In this document: positions 11,190 to 23,458 of the stretch, in pieces
Numbering within the stretch: the stretch's first letter is position 1
How the letters are laid out: each line of letters opens with the position of its first letter
Assembly (NCBI RefSeq): GCF_002105155.1
Contig: NW_019028982.1
Span: 766,501-830,500, forward strand
Source of the DNA: Lobosporangium transversale
Lineage: Eukaryota; Mortierellomycota; Mortierellomycetes; Mortierellales; Mortierellaceae
Direction of reading: 5' to 3'
Length of the DNA stretch: 64,000 nt
Notes under the pieces: generated by a model
What the model was told of the DNA's origin: nothing
Database searches by the model: none
The model's input: the letters and a program-made list of their open reading frames with translations, nothing else
Position numbers and translations under genes: made by a program

Positions 11190-11888
11190 TCAGTGGTCAG
11201 TATGGAGGATATCACTGTTGTCTCTATGAATTTTGTTGACGCCAATGGACTTCTTGAGAGCTTTTTTAATTTGTTCCTTAAAGTTATCGGAGCAGCCGTT
11301 CAAGACATTGTGGAGACCATTTTTAAAGACGTCGGCTGCAAGGTCTTGATAGCTCTTGTGATCACGGATCATGGGATAGAGGCACTCACAGATACTAGTG
11401 AGGGCACCGCCAGAGACAGCATTGATACCCGCTTTGACTGCCTTTACAATCCAGTTATCCTTCTCGCACCATGAGCCTGAATTCTTGAGCTGGTTAAAAA
11501 TGCCCTCACCAAACTTGCCTTGGAAAATCAGCTTTAAGTTTTCCCAATAGGAGACAAAGTAATTCTTGATGTCCGAGAAGAGACCATTCTGACGAAGGAG
11601 CAGGTTCTGGCGCTGCTGTTGACGACGTGTAGCTACAGTAGCAGTGGCCATCTTGTTGTCCTGCTTGGAGCCAGGGTTGGTCAAAGGAATGTCGGCAAAG
11701 ATGTCCTCTATTATCTGGTTCAACTTGGCTTGGGGCTCGTCACAGAAGATCTGAAGGTCAGGATCAGCCGCTACACAGGCTGCTTTTCCAGAGCCATGAT
11801 CTTTTCTGGCTGCTTCAACTTGATAGATACAGAGAATCGCGATCGCACAGGCGAATATAGTAAAGTGCTGGATGAATGAGGATTTCAT
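11190..11888 (-). CDS. Secreted protein of unknown function, 232 residues
   Basis: An intronless minus-strand ORF starting at ATG 11888. It begins with a clear signal peptide (MKSSFIQHFTIFACAIAILC, cleavage likely after VEA near residue 26). The mature part has seven cysteines, an early pair (AACVAADPDLQIFCDE), a Gln/Arg-rich linker (TRRQQQRQNLLLRQ, a possible dibasic processing point), an aromatic helix (NYFVSYWENLKLIF), and a C-terminal Cys-containing helical part with GSWCEKDNW and SICECLYP. I do not recognise a family. Secretion is well supported by sequence; a role as effector, adhesin or toxin is not shown. Codon use is C/G-ending biased, consistent with good expression. Confidence 0.8.
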   Translation of the reverse strand: MKSSFIQHFTIFACAIAILCIYQVEAARKDHGSGKAACVAADPDLQIFCDEPQAKLNQIIEDIFADIPLTNPGSKQDNKMATATVATRRQQQRQNLLLRQNGLFSDIKNYFVSYWENLKLIFQGKFGEGIFNQLKNSGSWCEKDNWIVKAVKAGINAVSGGALTSICECLYPMIRDHKSYQDLAADVFKNGLHNVLNGCSDNFKEQIKKALKKSIGVNKIHRDNSDILHTDH

Positions 11889-13016
11889 TTTTTTTTTTAA
11901 AAAAAAAAAGGAAGTTGCAAGGGATTAAGAGGGTAGAGGGATAAGGAAAGTGAAAAAGTCCTTGAGAGGCCAGTCGTTATGCGATGGTGAAAAATCAATG
12001 ATAAGGGAGAGAGGATTAGGGTCATTTTATACATCAATTGGTTCTCGCACTGGTTCTTGTATCTAAGGTAAAAAAAAAAAAAAAAGAAAAAACACTCGTG
12101 TGGATGCTCTCCTCTCTCTTCATGACAGGAGTACTAGAGCTGTCTTGTAGTCCTATGAAATTTCAATGGCACTCGATTCTTTTTTGTAGAACGGTTGGTG
12201 AATGTGCTAGTGTATTATATTGTTCTTCGACATTGCAGCATGCAGTATGCAGCATGAGCCCCATGATAAGCGCGAAATAACGGGTCGGTAAGTGAAATCA
12301 ATGTATTACCATGTGTACCTGAATAAGGGTCAGGTACCAGATATAATGTATCCAGCCTTCCCTGTTTTACGTGTTTTGAGCAAATCATCACATTTTTTTC
12401 TCACATCTACTTTGCTTTACTTTCCTTTTTTTTTTGAGAGAGAGAGAGAGATGTACACTATCGAATACTTACTATAAGTCAAACTCCGGAAGGCGTCAGA
12501 GAGCGTAAAACCAAGGAATCACCAAGATTAAAGCCAACCTAAATATAGGGCATCTGAATGTAGTCGAAGAAAGGAAGCGTCAACTTTTCTCTCGTACAAC
12601 ACGTAGATACTTTCTGAACGACCCTATTTTCAGTCCCTTTCAGGCGCAAATCGTCATCTCTATTCTATCTTCCATCCCTCCCAAAGTGTTTTTCGTGTCT
12701 TTTAAAAAAAAAAAAAACTGCTGATCTAATGTTGTACATCGTAATACATAGTATATTCTTTTTAGTGAAGAGGGCAAATTGCCTCTTCCGAGTTTGTGCT
12801 CATTTCTTTTTTGACAAGGTAGGATGGAGGGCGTCTCGAATGTTTGGTTATACCGTAGGCAAGGCCAAGCACTAGAATATACAAAGTAAGAGCTTTTTTT
12901 TTTTTTTTTTTTTTTTTTGGAAAAATCCATGAGAAGGTTAACGCGTGGGAAGTACCTGAATGAACTTTATTTTTTGAAATAACCTTAGTTCGTGATTATC
13001 TCTATAAAACACATTG

Positions 13017-13051
<35 letters not shown>

Positions 13052-13227
13052 CAGGGAGTTATGTTGGTTACTCCGTTCGATACAAGAATAACCATTGATC
13101 CTTAAATGGTATATGACCAGCTCATTTTACTTGTTATACATTTTTATAGGCATAGCTGCGGTTAAATTATATTATGTATTTTATGTATATTACTATGCGT
13201 CAAGGCGACTTCAAGATAAAAAATACC
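11889..13227. other. Intergenic between secreted protein and Sec8; no Sec8 C-terminus found
   Basis: Contains several T runs (about 12892-12918 and 13018-13049), a GA microsatellite near 12437-12450, and short open frames with no protein character. I searched both strands by eye for the missing C-terminal third of Sec8 and saw nothing that fits. Confidence 0.5.
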
Positions 13228-16200
13228 TCAGAATCGACCCATGGGCACATTAATCACTCCATGATCAAAGAATGCGCCAACCACCACTGTGCCATCCTCT
13301 CGACTTTGAGGAACACTCTCACGTAGTCGCTCCACAAACGCAACGGCTGGTCGGATGACTACGCTGATGTGCGCTGGGTCTGATCGTACTAACGATTGAT
13401 GCCCGCTGGCAGAAGTTTGTAATGCATTATTAGTCGCACTCGGATTTGGAGGAGGGATCTTCCAGCCAGTGAGGCCCGCTCCTCCATTCTGAGCACCCTT
13501 GAGGTATCCAGGAATGAGTGGCACAGAGTTGGCCGTCGCTGCCGCTGCCTTCTTACTCCTGCTCCCACTTGAGCTACTACTTGAGCCTCCTGTAGCCCCA
13601 TTACTGCCCTGGGATGAAATAGGTGTCCCATCAGGATTCAAAGCAGGCAATGGGTTGTTGGCAGGTGTGCCTGCAAGCACTTGAGCATATTTGTCTTGGA
13701 TCAGACCAGAGAACGCGACTGAGGGGCTCTGTTCCGTCATTTGCGCATATACTTGAGGTAGCGCTTTACGAAGTGGATCAAACGTTTTCGTGCCGACTTC
13801 ATCGTTGTAAAGTCCACATAGCGTCGATGATCCAATAGAATCTGTAAACTTAAATAGCTGCCTGTTCTTATCACGGTTGTTCTTACGAGAACGCAATAAA
13901 TCTGAACCAGTATCCTGTCCAGGGCCGCCCAAGAAACTATCAGGACCATCCATAGATTGATTGGTGTCCATCAGATAATCTGAAAGTAAGCAGCGAATCT
14001 CTGTCAGCATTGGTGTCCAGACATCAGCAAATGTGTACATCTTGACACCAACGAGCCCCATCTGCTGTTGCTTTAGATGGTCCCCTTCAAGACGCTAAAA
14101 ATAAAATAAATCAAAAATAAATAAATAATGGGGAACATCGGCTATTTAGCGTTGTGTTAGTTTGAGATAGGAAGGTTGGCAAAGATATAGTTACAACATA
14201 CTCTCAACAAGCGTTGCCCTGCGACAAGTACTGTGCTGTGGCCTTGCGTGACACATTCCAGTTTTGAAAAGAGGGTCCAGAACAGATCTCTCAAAATTTC
14301 GTTCTCATTATTCTTCGTTGCTAAATATTTTTCATCATCTTCATCGTCATAATCGGAGTCTCTAGTATTGATTGTCTTAAGAGCTGATGCGTTCCGTCTA
14401 GAGATTTTTTTTTTTTAAGAAAAGAAAAGTGAGCCTCTGTGAGCAGGACTACATTTCTGAAATGTTTATGGTGACTGCATTCAAATGCGATGGTTAAAAA
14501 CCATTAAATATGATTCCCTACCTCTCGTTCACCTCACTGATGGTTTTATCAATCATTTGGTATGTCTCGAGTGGGACACGCTGGAGAATAGTCTAATAGA
14601 GCAGAGCACAAACGTGAAACAAGATTGGTTAGTATTGTCGAGCATTATAAATAAAAACCCGCAATCATGCAAATTCAAAGAGGTATGATTTTGTTATGTA
14701 CCACTATGGCATCCTTGAACTTTCCAAGTAGTCCCAGAGACTCAACCAAAATTTCCAGATAATATGTAGAATCAACTTCTGGGTTAATTTCAAGATCCTC
14801 TGTGATCTATATAAGCAATTAAGAAAGAAAGAAAGAAAAAAAAATGAATGTCGATCATCGGAAAATAATGGACGAAATAGCTGTATGTATCCGGTTCGTC
14901 CAAATGTGAGCTAGTGTACCATTTCGTCGTCCAACCGCACTTCATTGCCGGGTTTGGATTTAGGCTGGAATCCAGCATTGCGTTTGAGTCGATCGTTGCC
15001 CAATTTGGAGAGGTCTTTGCTGATTCTGAAAGGATAGTTATAAAAAAAAAAAAAAAAAAAAAAAAACCAAGTCAGTTTTACATGCCTCAAGGTTAATTCA
15101 CATTGATAATGACAGTTGAATACATCTTATGAAATGAAATGTCATACCCATCGAATATTCCCCTTTCCGTTGATGGTACTACATGAAGGAAAACGAATTG
15201 TGTTGGATCCCAATGTTAGTTGGTTGCTTCCGAAAAAGTAAAACGCAAAGTGATATCAAAACTCCTTATTCTCTCGGAGAAGCCAATGTACATGCTTCCT
15301 GCCCAGTGGTATATGCGGCCCATCGACTGTCGCAGTAAGGGCTCTTCAAGTAAAGGTGATTATGAAGTTCTTCCATGAGAATCTCTGCCAACGACTATCA
15401 TGAAAGAAGGGATAAAATAAATAGCCACTGATTAGTTAAAATACTTCCAGCAGAAATGGCCTTATTCATACGCTGCAATGCTTTTAGCCTCCTGTCCTTG
15501 GACACATCCTGTTACCTCATATTGCTCGTTAAAGAATCGTGTTAGATCTGATAAAGCCCCCACCGAAGTCATTTCTGGTTTAGATATTGTCTTTGAACAT
15601 GAAACTAGTAACTTGACCGCCGCTAAGAAATGCTTTTCGCGGATAAAAGTCTCCAGTTTAGCGGGTGCCTGCTTCAATTCTTCACTAATGGCTCGAAACA
15701 AAGTAAAGTAACGGAAACGGTTTATATGAACATACAAGGTTATGGAAATAGATAATGCGCAAGTCAAGTAAAGATAGCGGTGACCTTAACTGCCTTACAT
15801 TTCATCCAACATTTCAATCATGTCTTTATACTGCTGACTCTTGTTGTACAATTGCACCAAATCTGCATGTCGTAGCCGAAGGGATTCTTTAGAATTTTTG
15901 AGATCCATGCGCAATTCTTTAACACGGCTTTGGGAGTCTGAAATACTGTCAATTACTCCACCATATGTTCCAATGGATGCATTGAACCCCTGATATGATC
16001 CTAATGACGTTTCGTGATCAACGAATGGCAAATGAAGACATTGTGTCAACAACATACAGTCGTTCGTCTTTTAAACTGCGCTGAAGTGCCATTGCTAGAA
16101 TAGCATCCATATCTGAAATACCATTGACGACATCCTTCAGTGCTCGTTCGATATTTCGAAGGATTAACATGAACATATCATAGTCCTTTCCGAGTGAACT

Positions 16201-16537
16201 CCCGTCCATGAGCTCCAATGCCAATGGTACAGGATTAAACTATTAGGATGTCACGAAGCAGTTAAAAAGTTAGTTAGTAAAAGTTAAATTAACCAAATTG
16301 AAAATGGCTATTCCCTAAACAATCTTTTGCATACATCTGGCTTTGTCATGAACTCCCATTCATCGTTCAAGAGATCTAACAGAGTAAAATAAAAAATACA
16401 TCAGATGAAGTCCTTCCATGTGTCTGCAGCAAAAAAATTATGAGGAAATTCTTTTCACCTCGAATATCAATGGTGCTTGGGTCTATGATTGGTTCGACAT
16501 ATTGGTCATGGAATCGGTATTCATCTCGATGTGCCAT
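13228..16537 (-). CDS. SEC8: Exocyst subunit Sec8 (EXOC4), apparently lacking the C-terminal third
   Basis: Sec8 is a core exocyst subunit that tethers secretory vesicles to the plasma membrane. Twelve exons with consistent phases: 16537-16459, 16375-16335, 16239-16122, 16000-15799, 15684-15516, 15394-15292, 15178-15148, 15025-14920, 14806-14702, 14592-14522, 14397-14202 and 14094-13228, giving 695 residues. Family signatures are FNPVPLALELMDGSSLG, GSYQGFNASIGTYGGVIDSI, the coiled coil around VKELRMDLKNSKESLRLRH, EELKQAPAKLETF, EELHNHLYLKSPYC, and EILRDLFWTLFSKLE. The last exon has a Ser/Gly insert and ends FFDHGVINVPMGRF, where other Sec8 proteins (about 970-1070 residues) continue for some 300-400 more. 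No further exon is seen down to 12.5 kb. Either the gene is truncated, the C-terminus lies beyond a long intron I cannot see, or the assembly is broken here. Confidence 0.92.
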
Positions 16538-16778
16538 TGTTGAGTTTTAGTGTTTATTAATGATGTAAAGAGAATTAGGAGTTCTTTTCAACTCGAGCTC
16601 TTGTGCCGAAATTGTCACATGACTATTCATCATGGTCGCACGAGTGCAGAGGGACCCAGACCTTTGAGGCGAAGGTATTGGCACAACAACCTGGGCGAGG
16701 GGAGAACTTCCTTCTTCTTTCTCTCTCTTCCCTACACTATCCATACTCACGCTTCCTTGCCAAAAAGATATACAGTTC
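16538..16778. promoter_or_regulatory. Divergent promoter region, SEC8 (-) and transposase-derived gene (+)
   Basis: About 240 bases shared by two head-to-head starts. A C/T-rich patch (about 16710-16735, TTCTTCTTTCTCTCTCTTCC) is the only notable element; no TATA box is obvious. Confidence 0.4.
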
Positions 16779-17776
16779 ATGAATAATCAACCTCACACTA
16801 AGAAACCCAATCAAACAGAGGATGTCTTTCATAGTCAAGGTTCAAGGCATGCACCCGCTCTGACGAGTCACGTACCTGGGCCACCAGTAAATATCTATCC
16901 TACCATAGTTCCTGGTCGGCACCAACCAACGTTACCACATACACAGTCAGAGTATCTAAAATCCATACCAATGATGCATGCTCATGGAATGCCTTCGTTC
17001 GTGCAGACTTCATATTATCAATCCATGGATGCTGGCTCTAATATCAATCCACCGTATAGAGACACTGATGCCGATACGATCAATGTCCAGCAACAACAGA
17101 TGTGGTATGCAGCTTCCCAGCACATACAGTCAGCCGAACACCATTCCGATACTGCACTGTCCCATCCGCAATACGAGGTGAGCTTACAGGACTAAGATCT
17201 TTCTCACTAAAGGAGATTACTGTAAACAACAGCCTAACTTGTTTGTGGTATTTGGGGTATTGTACCCCAATCTTAAAACTCTAATGACCAACATAATTTC
17301 GTTCCGCCGAATACATGATCCTTTAGCCACATGGAAGTCCCGAAGTTGATTTCTTAAACGATCTCCTCTTTAATAGCCCAAGAATAGCCTCGTCTCGATT
17401 CGCCCATCAATCATTGCAGCAACAGCAGCAGTTTCATGATGTTTCCTCCATGTCTTACATCCCGGTAGCGGTTTCGACTGCTACAAACCGGCAACAGCAG
17501 GTGCGCCAGGGCCATCAGACGACCCACATCGCTACATCTAACTCAGCTCCTCCTCTTGCTGTTTCACACTCGATTCCAGAATATATCACACAGCAAGTCG
17601 AGCAACAAGGAGGAGCACATCTTCTCATCGATTCATTGTTTACCCCAAGAACCCGGCCAGCGGTCTTGAGCCATATCAATGTACTTCATCAAAGGCCAGA
17701 TTCTATTGCTCAACAAGATGGTCCTCTAGGAGAGGTATGTATGTTATTGCTGAAAACCTGTCTGCTGTCATGTTTC

Positions 17777-17814
<38 letters not shown>

Positions 17815-19777
17815 TGCAAGGGGCAGACTCAGTAAGAACTATATCATTTTGTAACTTAGAGCCCTCATCGGCAGACGAGGACACAGTGGGAAATGGCATA
17901 TAGAGGGTCACCTGATCAAAGCTCTCCTGAGTGGGAGCGGGTCGAAATTGGGTTTTCGGACTGGGAAAAGGTATCTCATGGGTCGTCACCGGGCTTCTCT
18001 GAATGGGAGCAAGTGGATTTTGGCGCTTCTCCGAGGAGTCCGGACACGCTATCTGGATCCCCAGAAGATAGGCGGAGTACGCACTACATCCCAGCAGGCA
18101 ACCAGCAGCATCCTAGTCCGCCCTATATGATTCCCGATGCCGCGTACTTCCCCCCGACACCGTCCACTAGACCAACCGAAACAATTAAATCTGTTGCTAA
18201 AAGCAAGCAAACTGCAGGAACCAAGAAACGAAAAAAGTTTGATATTCAGGAAAAGCTAAAGATCATTGAGTTCGTTGAGAACAATCCAGAAATGACATTA
18301 AGTGAATATGCCACGCACTTTGGTATAGCCAGAGGCACTTTAGATGGCATCATTAAATCCAAAGATAACCTCAAAGCAAGCCTCAATCAACTACCACGAA
18401 CAGATGCAGTGCTAAATGCACGCAACCGCACTGAGCCGCGAAGCCGATTTGTAGAGGAGCTTCTACTGTCCTGGATCACGCATATTAGATCTCAGCATAT
18501 CCCTATTCAACGTAAGAATATTGTCGCACAGGCAATTGCTATCCATCGGATGCTCTCAGGCTTGTTCCAAGCACCACTCGCAAATATAAAGTTTTCTGAT
18601 GGATGGTACCAAGAGTTTTCGAAACGGCGATCCATCACTTCCTATGAAGCTGTCAATGCCAACAGGAATTATGCACTGGAGGAGGAGGAGACGGCTCGCT
18701 TCAGACAGATACTTGAACAGTACAGGATGGATGACATTTATGCATGTGATGCAACTAGTATGTTTTCTGTCCCGGTATGCACCTCGACGGTACATCCTAA
18801 TACAGCATGCAAGCTGCTGAGTGCTGAAGACAGAGACCAGGAGAGAACGAGCTGCGTTTTTGGGCAAGCAGTTTCAATTGTACTCTTTTGCAACGCAACC
18901 GGCACAGGAAGGCTTGACCCTGTCATGCTTGGTAAGCAAACAGCATTTTGATAGGAGAAGCTAAGGGTGCTTGCTTGACTTTAATTTTATACTTTATTTT
19001 TGTTTGTGTTTTTTGAAAAAGAAGAAAGACTTGAATAGCAGATTCTAACATCCTTCGTCTCTGTGCAATGTTGCAAATCAAATAGATCGACTATATCAGT
19101 ATGTCCCTGGTCACTATGGCGTTAGGGTCTTGCGAGATCAAGATGTAAACAGGATGCCATTTACTGAGTGGTTGCTCGCTTTTGATAGCGTGCTTGAGCG
19201 CAACGCGTTGCTTCTTCTGAGCCAGGAGGTGTATGATCAAGTCAAAAGTGCCTTGCCTGCCTTCCGTTACCTCAAAGTCATTCCTGCTCCTGCACACCTC
19301 AACGCGCTGCTACCTATGCGGGCAGGAATTTCAAAGCATTTCAAGGCTTACATCAACATCATACAATTTGAAAGAACTCTACGACGCCGTGACACTTATG
19401 GAGACACCTACAGCATTGCGTGGGGAATGGTGGGGAATGCAGCTATTAAACAATCTTTCTCAGTTCTTCTGAGAGAAGTTGGCTATTTGGAGCCACAGAG
19501 TCCCTTGGTAATTCATGAGTTGGATGAACTCCAGGCCACGAAAGATAAGTTGGACAACATACTGAGCCATGCTCATAAGAATATGCATAAGAGCATTCGT
19601 CAGTATTATTTCAATCAGGACAACGATATTGGTCCATCTGCATTCCTGTATGAAGAAATCATGAAGATGCACAAAAGCTCGGATGCTAGTCGATACCTGC
19701 TTGGAATTGAAAACAATACCCGGCCGTGGGAAGAATGGTGGAAACATGTTGTGATCTGTTCCGGATCGCCTCTGTAA
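16779..19777 (+). CDS. Host gene derived from a pogo/CENP-B-type transposase, catalytic triad lost
   Basis: Four exons: 16779-17177, 17327-17734, 17860-18931 and 19086-19777, all in phase, 856 residues. Residues 1-270 are Gln/His/Pro-rich and disordered. Next come three related Trp motifs (SPEWERVEIGF, FSDWEKVSHGS, FSEWEQVDFGA). A psq-type helix-turn-helix follows (about 390-440, KRKKFDIQEKLKIIEF and FGIARGTLDGIIKSK), then a CENP-B-type second HTH (about 455-530), then a DDE-superfamily fold. At the first catalytic site the family motif (DETG) reads CDATSMF. At the second (normally LLLDNA) it reads ALLLLSQEV. At the third (normally LQPxDQGI) it reads LLPMRAGI. Two of three catalytic acids are gone while the long spliced frame stays open. 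I infer a domesticated DNA-binding protein, like CENP-B in kind. I see no flanking inverted repeats. Confidence 0.82.
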
Positions 19778-21015
19778 GATAAAAAGTTGATTAAAATATG
19801 AGTATTGCAAAGTCAGAAAAATTGCTGAGTGATGAGTGGGTACATGAAGGAAAGTACAACCAAGCTGCTGTGCACTTTTGAAATAAAAAAAAATGACAGT
19901 GCCACTAGGTTAAAACAGTGTTCATCACAATTTACTATCGAGGCGAAAACGAGGGACGCGCTCCGAGTGTAGTGGCCAAAATTGACACTTTATCTCGTTC
20001 CCTCTTCGTTACATTTAGTTTTGTACCCAAGTTTTACTGAGACCATTATGCATGTGAGGAAGGCCATCATGACGATATTTAGAGGAATGAAGGCTGAATT
20101 CAATTGCAGAGTCCCCAAGTTTTCCATTCAAAGTAACCGAGCAACCCCTGAACACATTCTTAGTTAACTATCACCGAAATCTTTTAGCCTCAAAGTACTA
20201 GCGTCTATGCCCGCAATCGGAAATGAAGTGCACCTTTTTATGTATGTGCAAGTAGAAGGAATACAGACCCATGGTTCTGGCCAGAGCAAAAGAATTGACT
20301 GTTCTTGACGTATTCATTTATCGTTGCTTCTTTCTCCACATCGGACAAGGCTCAACTACTGCACTGGACTGGGCCAAACCAGACACAAAATACACTCCTA
20401 AGAGAAAATGCGCCTGAGAGAAAGAAGGTATTTGACAGCATCTTTATTGCTGAGGAGCAATGACCTACAAACTCATTAATGCAGATTGATTGAGTGATCA
20501 TTATTCATTCACATCTGCTTAACACTGTACAAAATAAATTGTAAAAAAAAATGACGTTCAGTTGAGCAAATAAAAAAAATAAAAAAAAAAATGAATTGCT
20601 GTCAATAAAACAATCAACAACGCGAGTAAACAAATACAATGGATGACGAGGGTAGGGTCATTTTAAACAAAGACAGGGTTGGGATGCCTTCCTTCTCGTT
20701 CAATGGATCAAAGGCGATGCAGGATAAAATAGTTTAGATTATTCCATCGCCACACACTCCAACTTTCCAACGACATCATCCAAAAAATCTAGCAACTATG
20801 CTAAAGCATGTTATGCTTTGCTTAGTATGCGTTGTACGCTTCCAAAAAAGAGTTAATGTTCCTGTTAAACCATATAAAGGCAGGGCGTGAATCCTTATTT
20901 CTATCACTCTCACGCCCTTATTCTGTCTCTATTCTCTTTGCTTCTCATTGTTCATTTCTCTCCTTACTGCAACATAGCACAAATAACAAAATTCCCCTTC
21001 CCCAAATCTATTGCC
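19778..21015. other. Intergenic
   Basis: Spacer with A-rich runs near 20541-20592. The last 150 bases are the promoter of the sugar transporter, with a TATA-like CATATAAAGG at 20871-20880 and a C/T-rich leader. A 61-codon open frame at 19982-20167 is not convincing. Confidence 0.5.
20871..20880 (+). promoter_or_regulatory. TATA-like box of the sugar transporter
   Basis: CATATAAAGG lies about 140 bases upstream of the ATG and is followed by a C/T-rich leader (CTATTCTCTTTGCTTCTC), as usual for strongly expressed fungal promoters. Confidence 0.4.
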
Positions 21016-22778
21016 ATGTCAGCAAAGTACAGGCTGTTGAATAATGTGTACTTCCTTGGTGGATTCGCAACCATCGGCGGGTAAGCTACTATACTGTTTC
21101 AAGAAAAAAAAAAAAAAAAAAAAGAGAGAAAAATTGCTTCGTTCGTCGAACTCGTTCTTACACATTATTAATAATGTATTTTTTCTGCTATGGCTTATTT
21201 AGCATGCTGTTTGGTTTCGACATCTCATCCATGTCTGGTGTCGTAGGAACGCAGCGGTACCAGGAGTACTTCAATCACCCATCGTCATCACTGCAGGGCG
21301 GAATTGTCGCTTCCATGGCCGCAGGCTCCTTCTTGGGTGCTCTCCTGGCTGGTCCATTGGGCGACAAGATTTCACGCAAGCGCACCATCATGCTTGCTGC
21401 CTCTATCTGGATTGTTGGCTCCATTATCCAATGTGCAACTGTCAATGTTGGTATGCTCATTGTCGGTCGTATCATCAACGGTATTGCTGTTGGCCTGGCT
21501 TCCATGATCGTCCCTGTGTACCAATCTGAGATTGCACCCAAAAATATCCGTGGGCGTATTGTATCGTTGCAACAATGGGCTATCACTTGGGGTATTCTCA
21601 TCCAATACTTCATCCAGTACGGCTGTTCCTTTATCAATTCCGAAGCTGCGTTCCGAATCCCCTGGGGTGTACAAATCATCCCAGGTATCATTCTCCTTGC
21701 TGGAATCAGCTTCTTCCCTTACTCTCCTCGCTGGTTAGCAGACCATGGACGTGGCGAAGAAGCTCTTGAAGTGCTCGCCATGTTACGAGCAAAGGGTAAT
21801 AAGAATGATCCTCTGGTCATGGCGGAATACAAAGAGATTGAGGATGCTATTAAATTCGACAGGACTCAGGCTGCGCGTTCGTATGCAGAGCTTTTCCGCA
21901 AGCCAAATGCTCGTCGCGTCTTCCTTGGTATGAGTCTCCAGTCCTGGTCTCAACTTACGGGCATGAATGTGGCCATGTATTATATTGTTTTCATCTTCCA
22001 GGGCGCAGGCATCACTGGCCAGAACGCCAATCTACAGGCATCTTCTATCCAATATATTCTTAATGTCATTATGACCATTCCTGCGATCCTGTTTATTGAT
22101 AAATGGGGTCGTCGTCCTGTTCTTTTAGTTGGATCCACCTTTATGGCTCTCTGGATGTTCCTCATCGGAGGTTTGATGGGTCGTTTTGGTGGCCCCTCTA
22201 ACTTTGAAGGTAACGAGACCACAACATGGGCTATTCAAGACAATGATGCTGCATCCAAGGCAGTAATTGCTTGCTCTTATCTCTTTGTCTGCTCATTTGC
22301 CATCTCTTGGGGCCCTGTTTCATGGACATATCCAGCCGAGATCTACCCACTCCGGATCCGTTCCAAAGCAGTCTCGCTCTCAACAGCATCAAACTGGGCA
22401 TTCAACTTTATTTTAGCTTATGCAGTTCCCCCACTGCTGGAAAATATCCAATACAAGACCTATTTTATCTTTGGAGCCTTCTGTGTGGCCATGACGATCC
22501 ATGTCTTCTTCATGTTTCCAGAGACCAAGGGTCATACATTGGAGGAGATGGATGAGCTCTTCAATTCAGATGTTCCTGCATGGAAGACTCGAGCGCAACC
22601 CCAGTCGCGCTTGGATAGTGATATTGAAGAACTCCGAGCACAACAAGCGAATGAGAAATCAGAGGTCGAGGAAACAGATATTCGCCGCTCAAATGATCAT
22701 CAATTGCCAGCATCGCACCATGATGAGCCTGTACAGCCTTTGCATCAGCTTCAGCCTGGCAACCCTGTCACAGAGACG

Positions 22779-22784
<6 letters not shown>
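21016..22784 (+). CDS. MFS sugar (hexose-type) transporter
   Basis: A proton-coupled or facilitative sugar transporter of the plasma membrane, from the sugar porter branch of the major facilitator superfamily. Two exons, 21016-21080 and 21203-22784, give 548 residues, typical for the family. Twelve membrane segments can be traced. Signatures in order are the first helix (MLFGFDISSMSGVVG), the loop GDKISRKRT, GRIINGIAVGLASMIVPVYQ, the PESPRWL-type motif (here PYSPRWLADHGR), QLTGMNVAMYYIVFIFQGAG in helix 7, DKWGRRPVLL, YPAEIYPLRIRSKA, and PETKGHTLEEMDELF. The cytosolic tail is Glu/Gln-rich and ends PVTETK just before a 30-base A run. Codons are strongly C/T-ending, suggesting high expression. 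The exact sugar cannot be told; homology is to fungal hexose permeases. Confidence 0.93.
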
Positions 22785-22813
<29 letters not shown>

Positions 22814-23458
22814 GTGGCACATTGAAGTCAATTCTCTCCAATGCTACATTAAATGACTTTTCCAATAGCAGACAGCCCTTATCCTACATTTATTATTTTA
22901 TATTTTAGTATTTTACAATATTAATTAAAGTATTATTAAACTTTCTCTTTGCTTGATACAATGATACAAAGCATCAGTGGCAATGACAAAAAAAAAAAAT
23001 TGGAAGTCCTATTTGTGAGAGCAGTCATTAAGATTAAATCAGGCCTTAAATTTTTGGCCCGGTTTGAAAATAAAAAATAGTGTCCCATATGCGCAGATGA
23101 GCTTTATGAGACTGTGAAATATGGGTATATATTCAGAGCACTCCCTGCAGCCATAGGAGGTTCTTTAGTTAGTCGGACGTGAATCAATATTAAGTATTGA
23201 TTTACCTTCAACATATTCCAAGCTGGTAATCATCCGTTGTGGATTGTCAAATATGTGAAACCATCGGTTCATTCCAGGCGAGAGTAATAATATTGAAGGC
23301 ACTCTGAGCAGCCCTTGGTTTAATTCAATCCAGTGTGCTGCATTAGTTGCGTCAACATTTTTCTTTCCTTCATTTAGGAAAATAAGTAATTTGAGATTAT
23401 ATTCTCTATTTGTCTTTATTATTGTTGGTATTGTTTGAGTGCTGTGTCAAATCAGCTT
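22785..23458. other. Convergent 3' spacer
   Basis: Lies between the ends of the sugar transporter (+) and V-ATPase a (-). It starts with an A run immediately after the stop codon (22783-22810). No gene recognised. Confidence 0.5.

Noticed and set aside
16779-19777. An active transposable element
   Set aside because: Catalytic residues lost, multiple introns, no terminal repeats or TA duplication visible around it.
19982-20167. 61-codon open frame after the transposase-derived gene
   Set aside because: No domain, no start context, AT-rich; could be a relic but I cannot support it.
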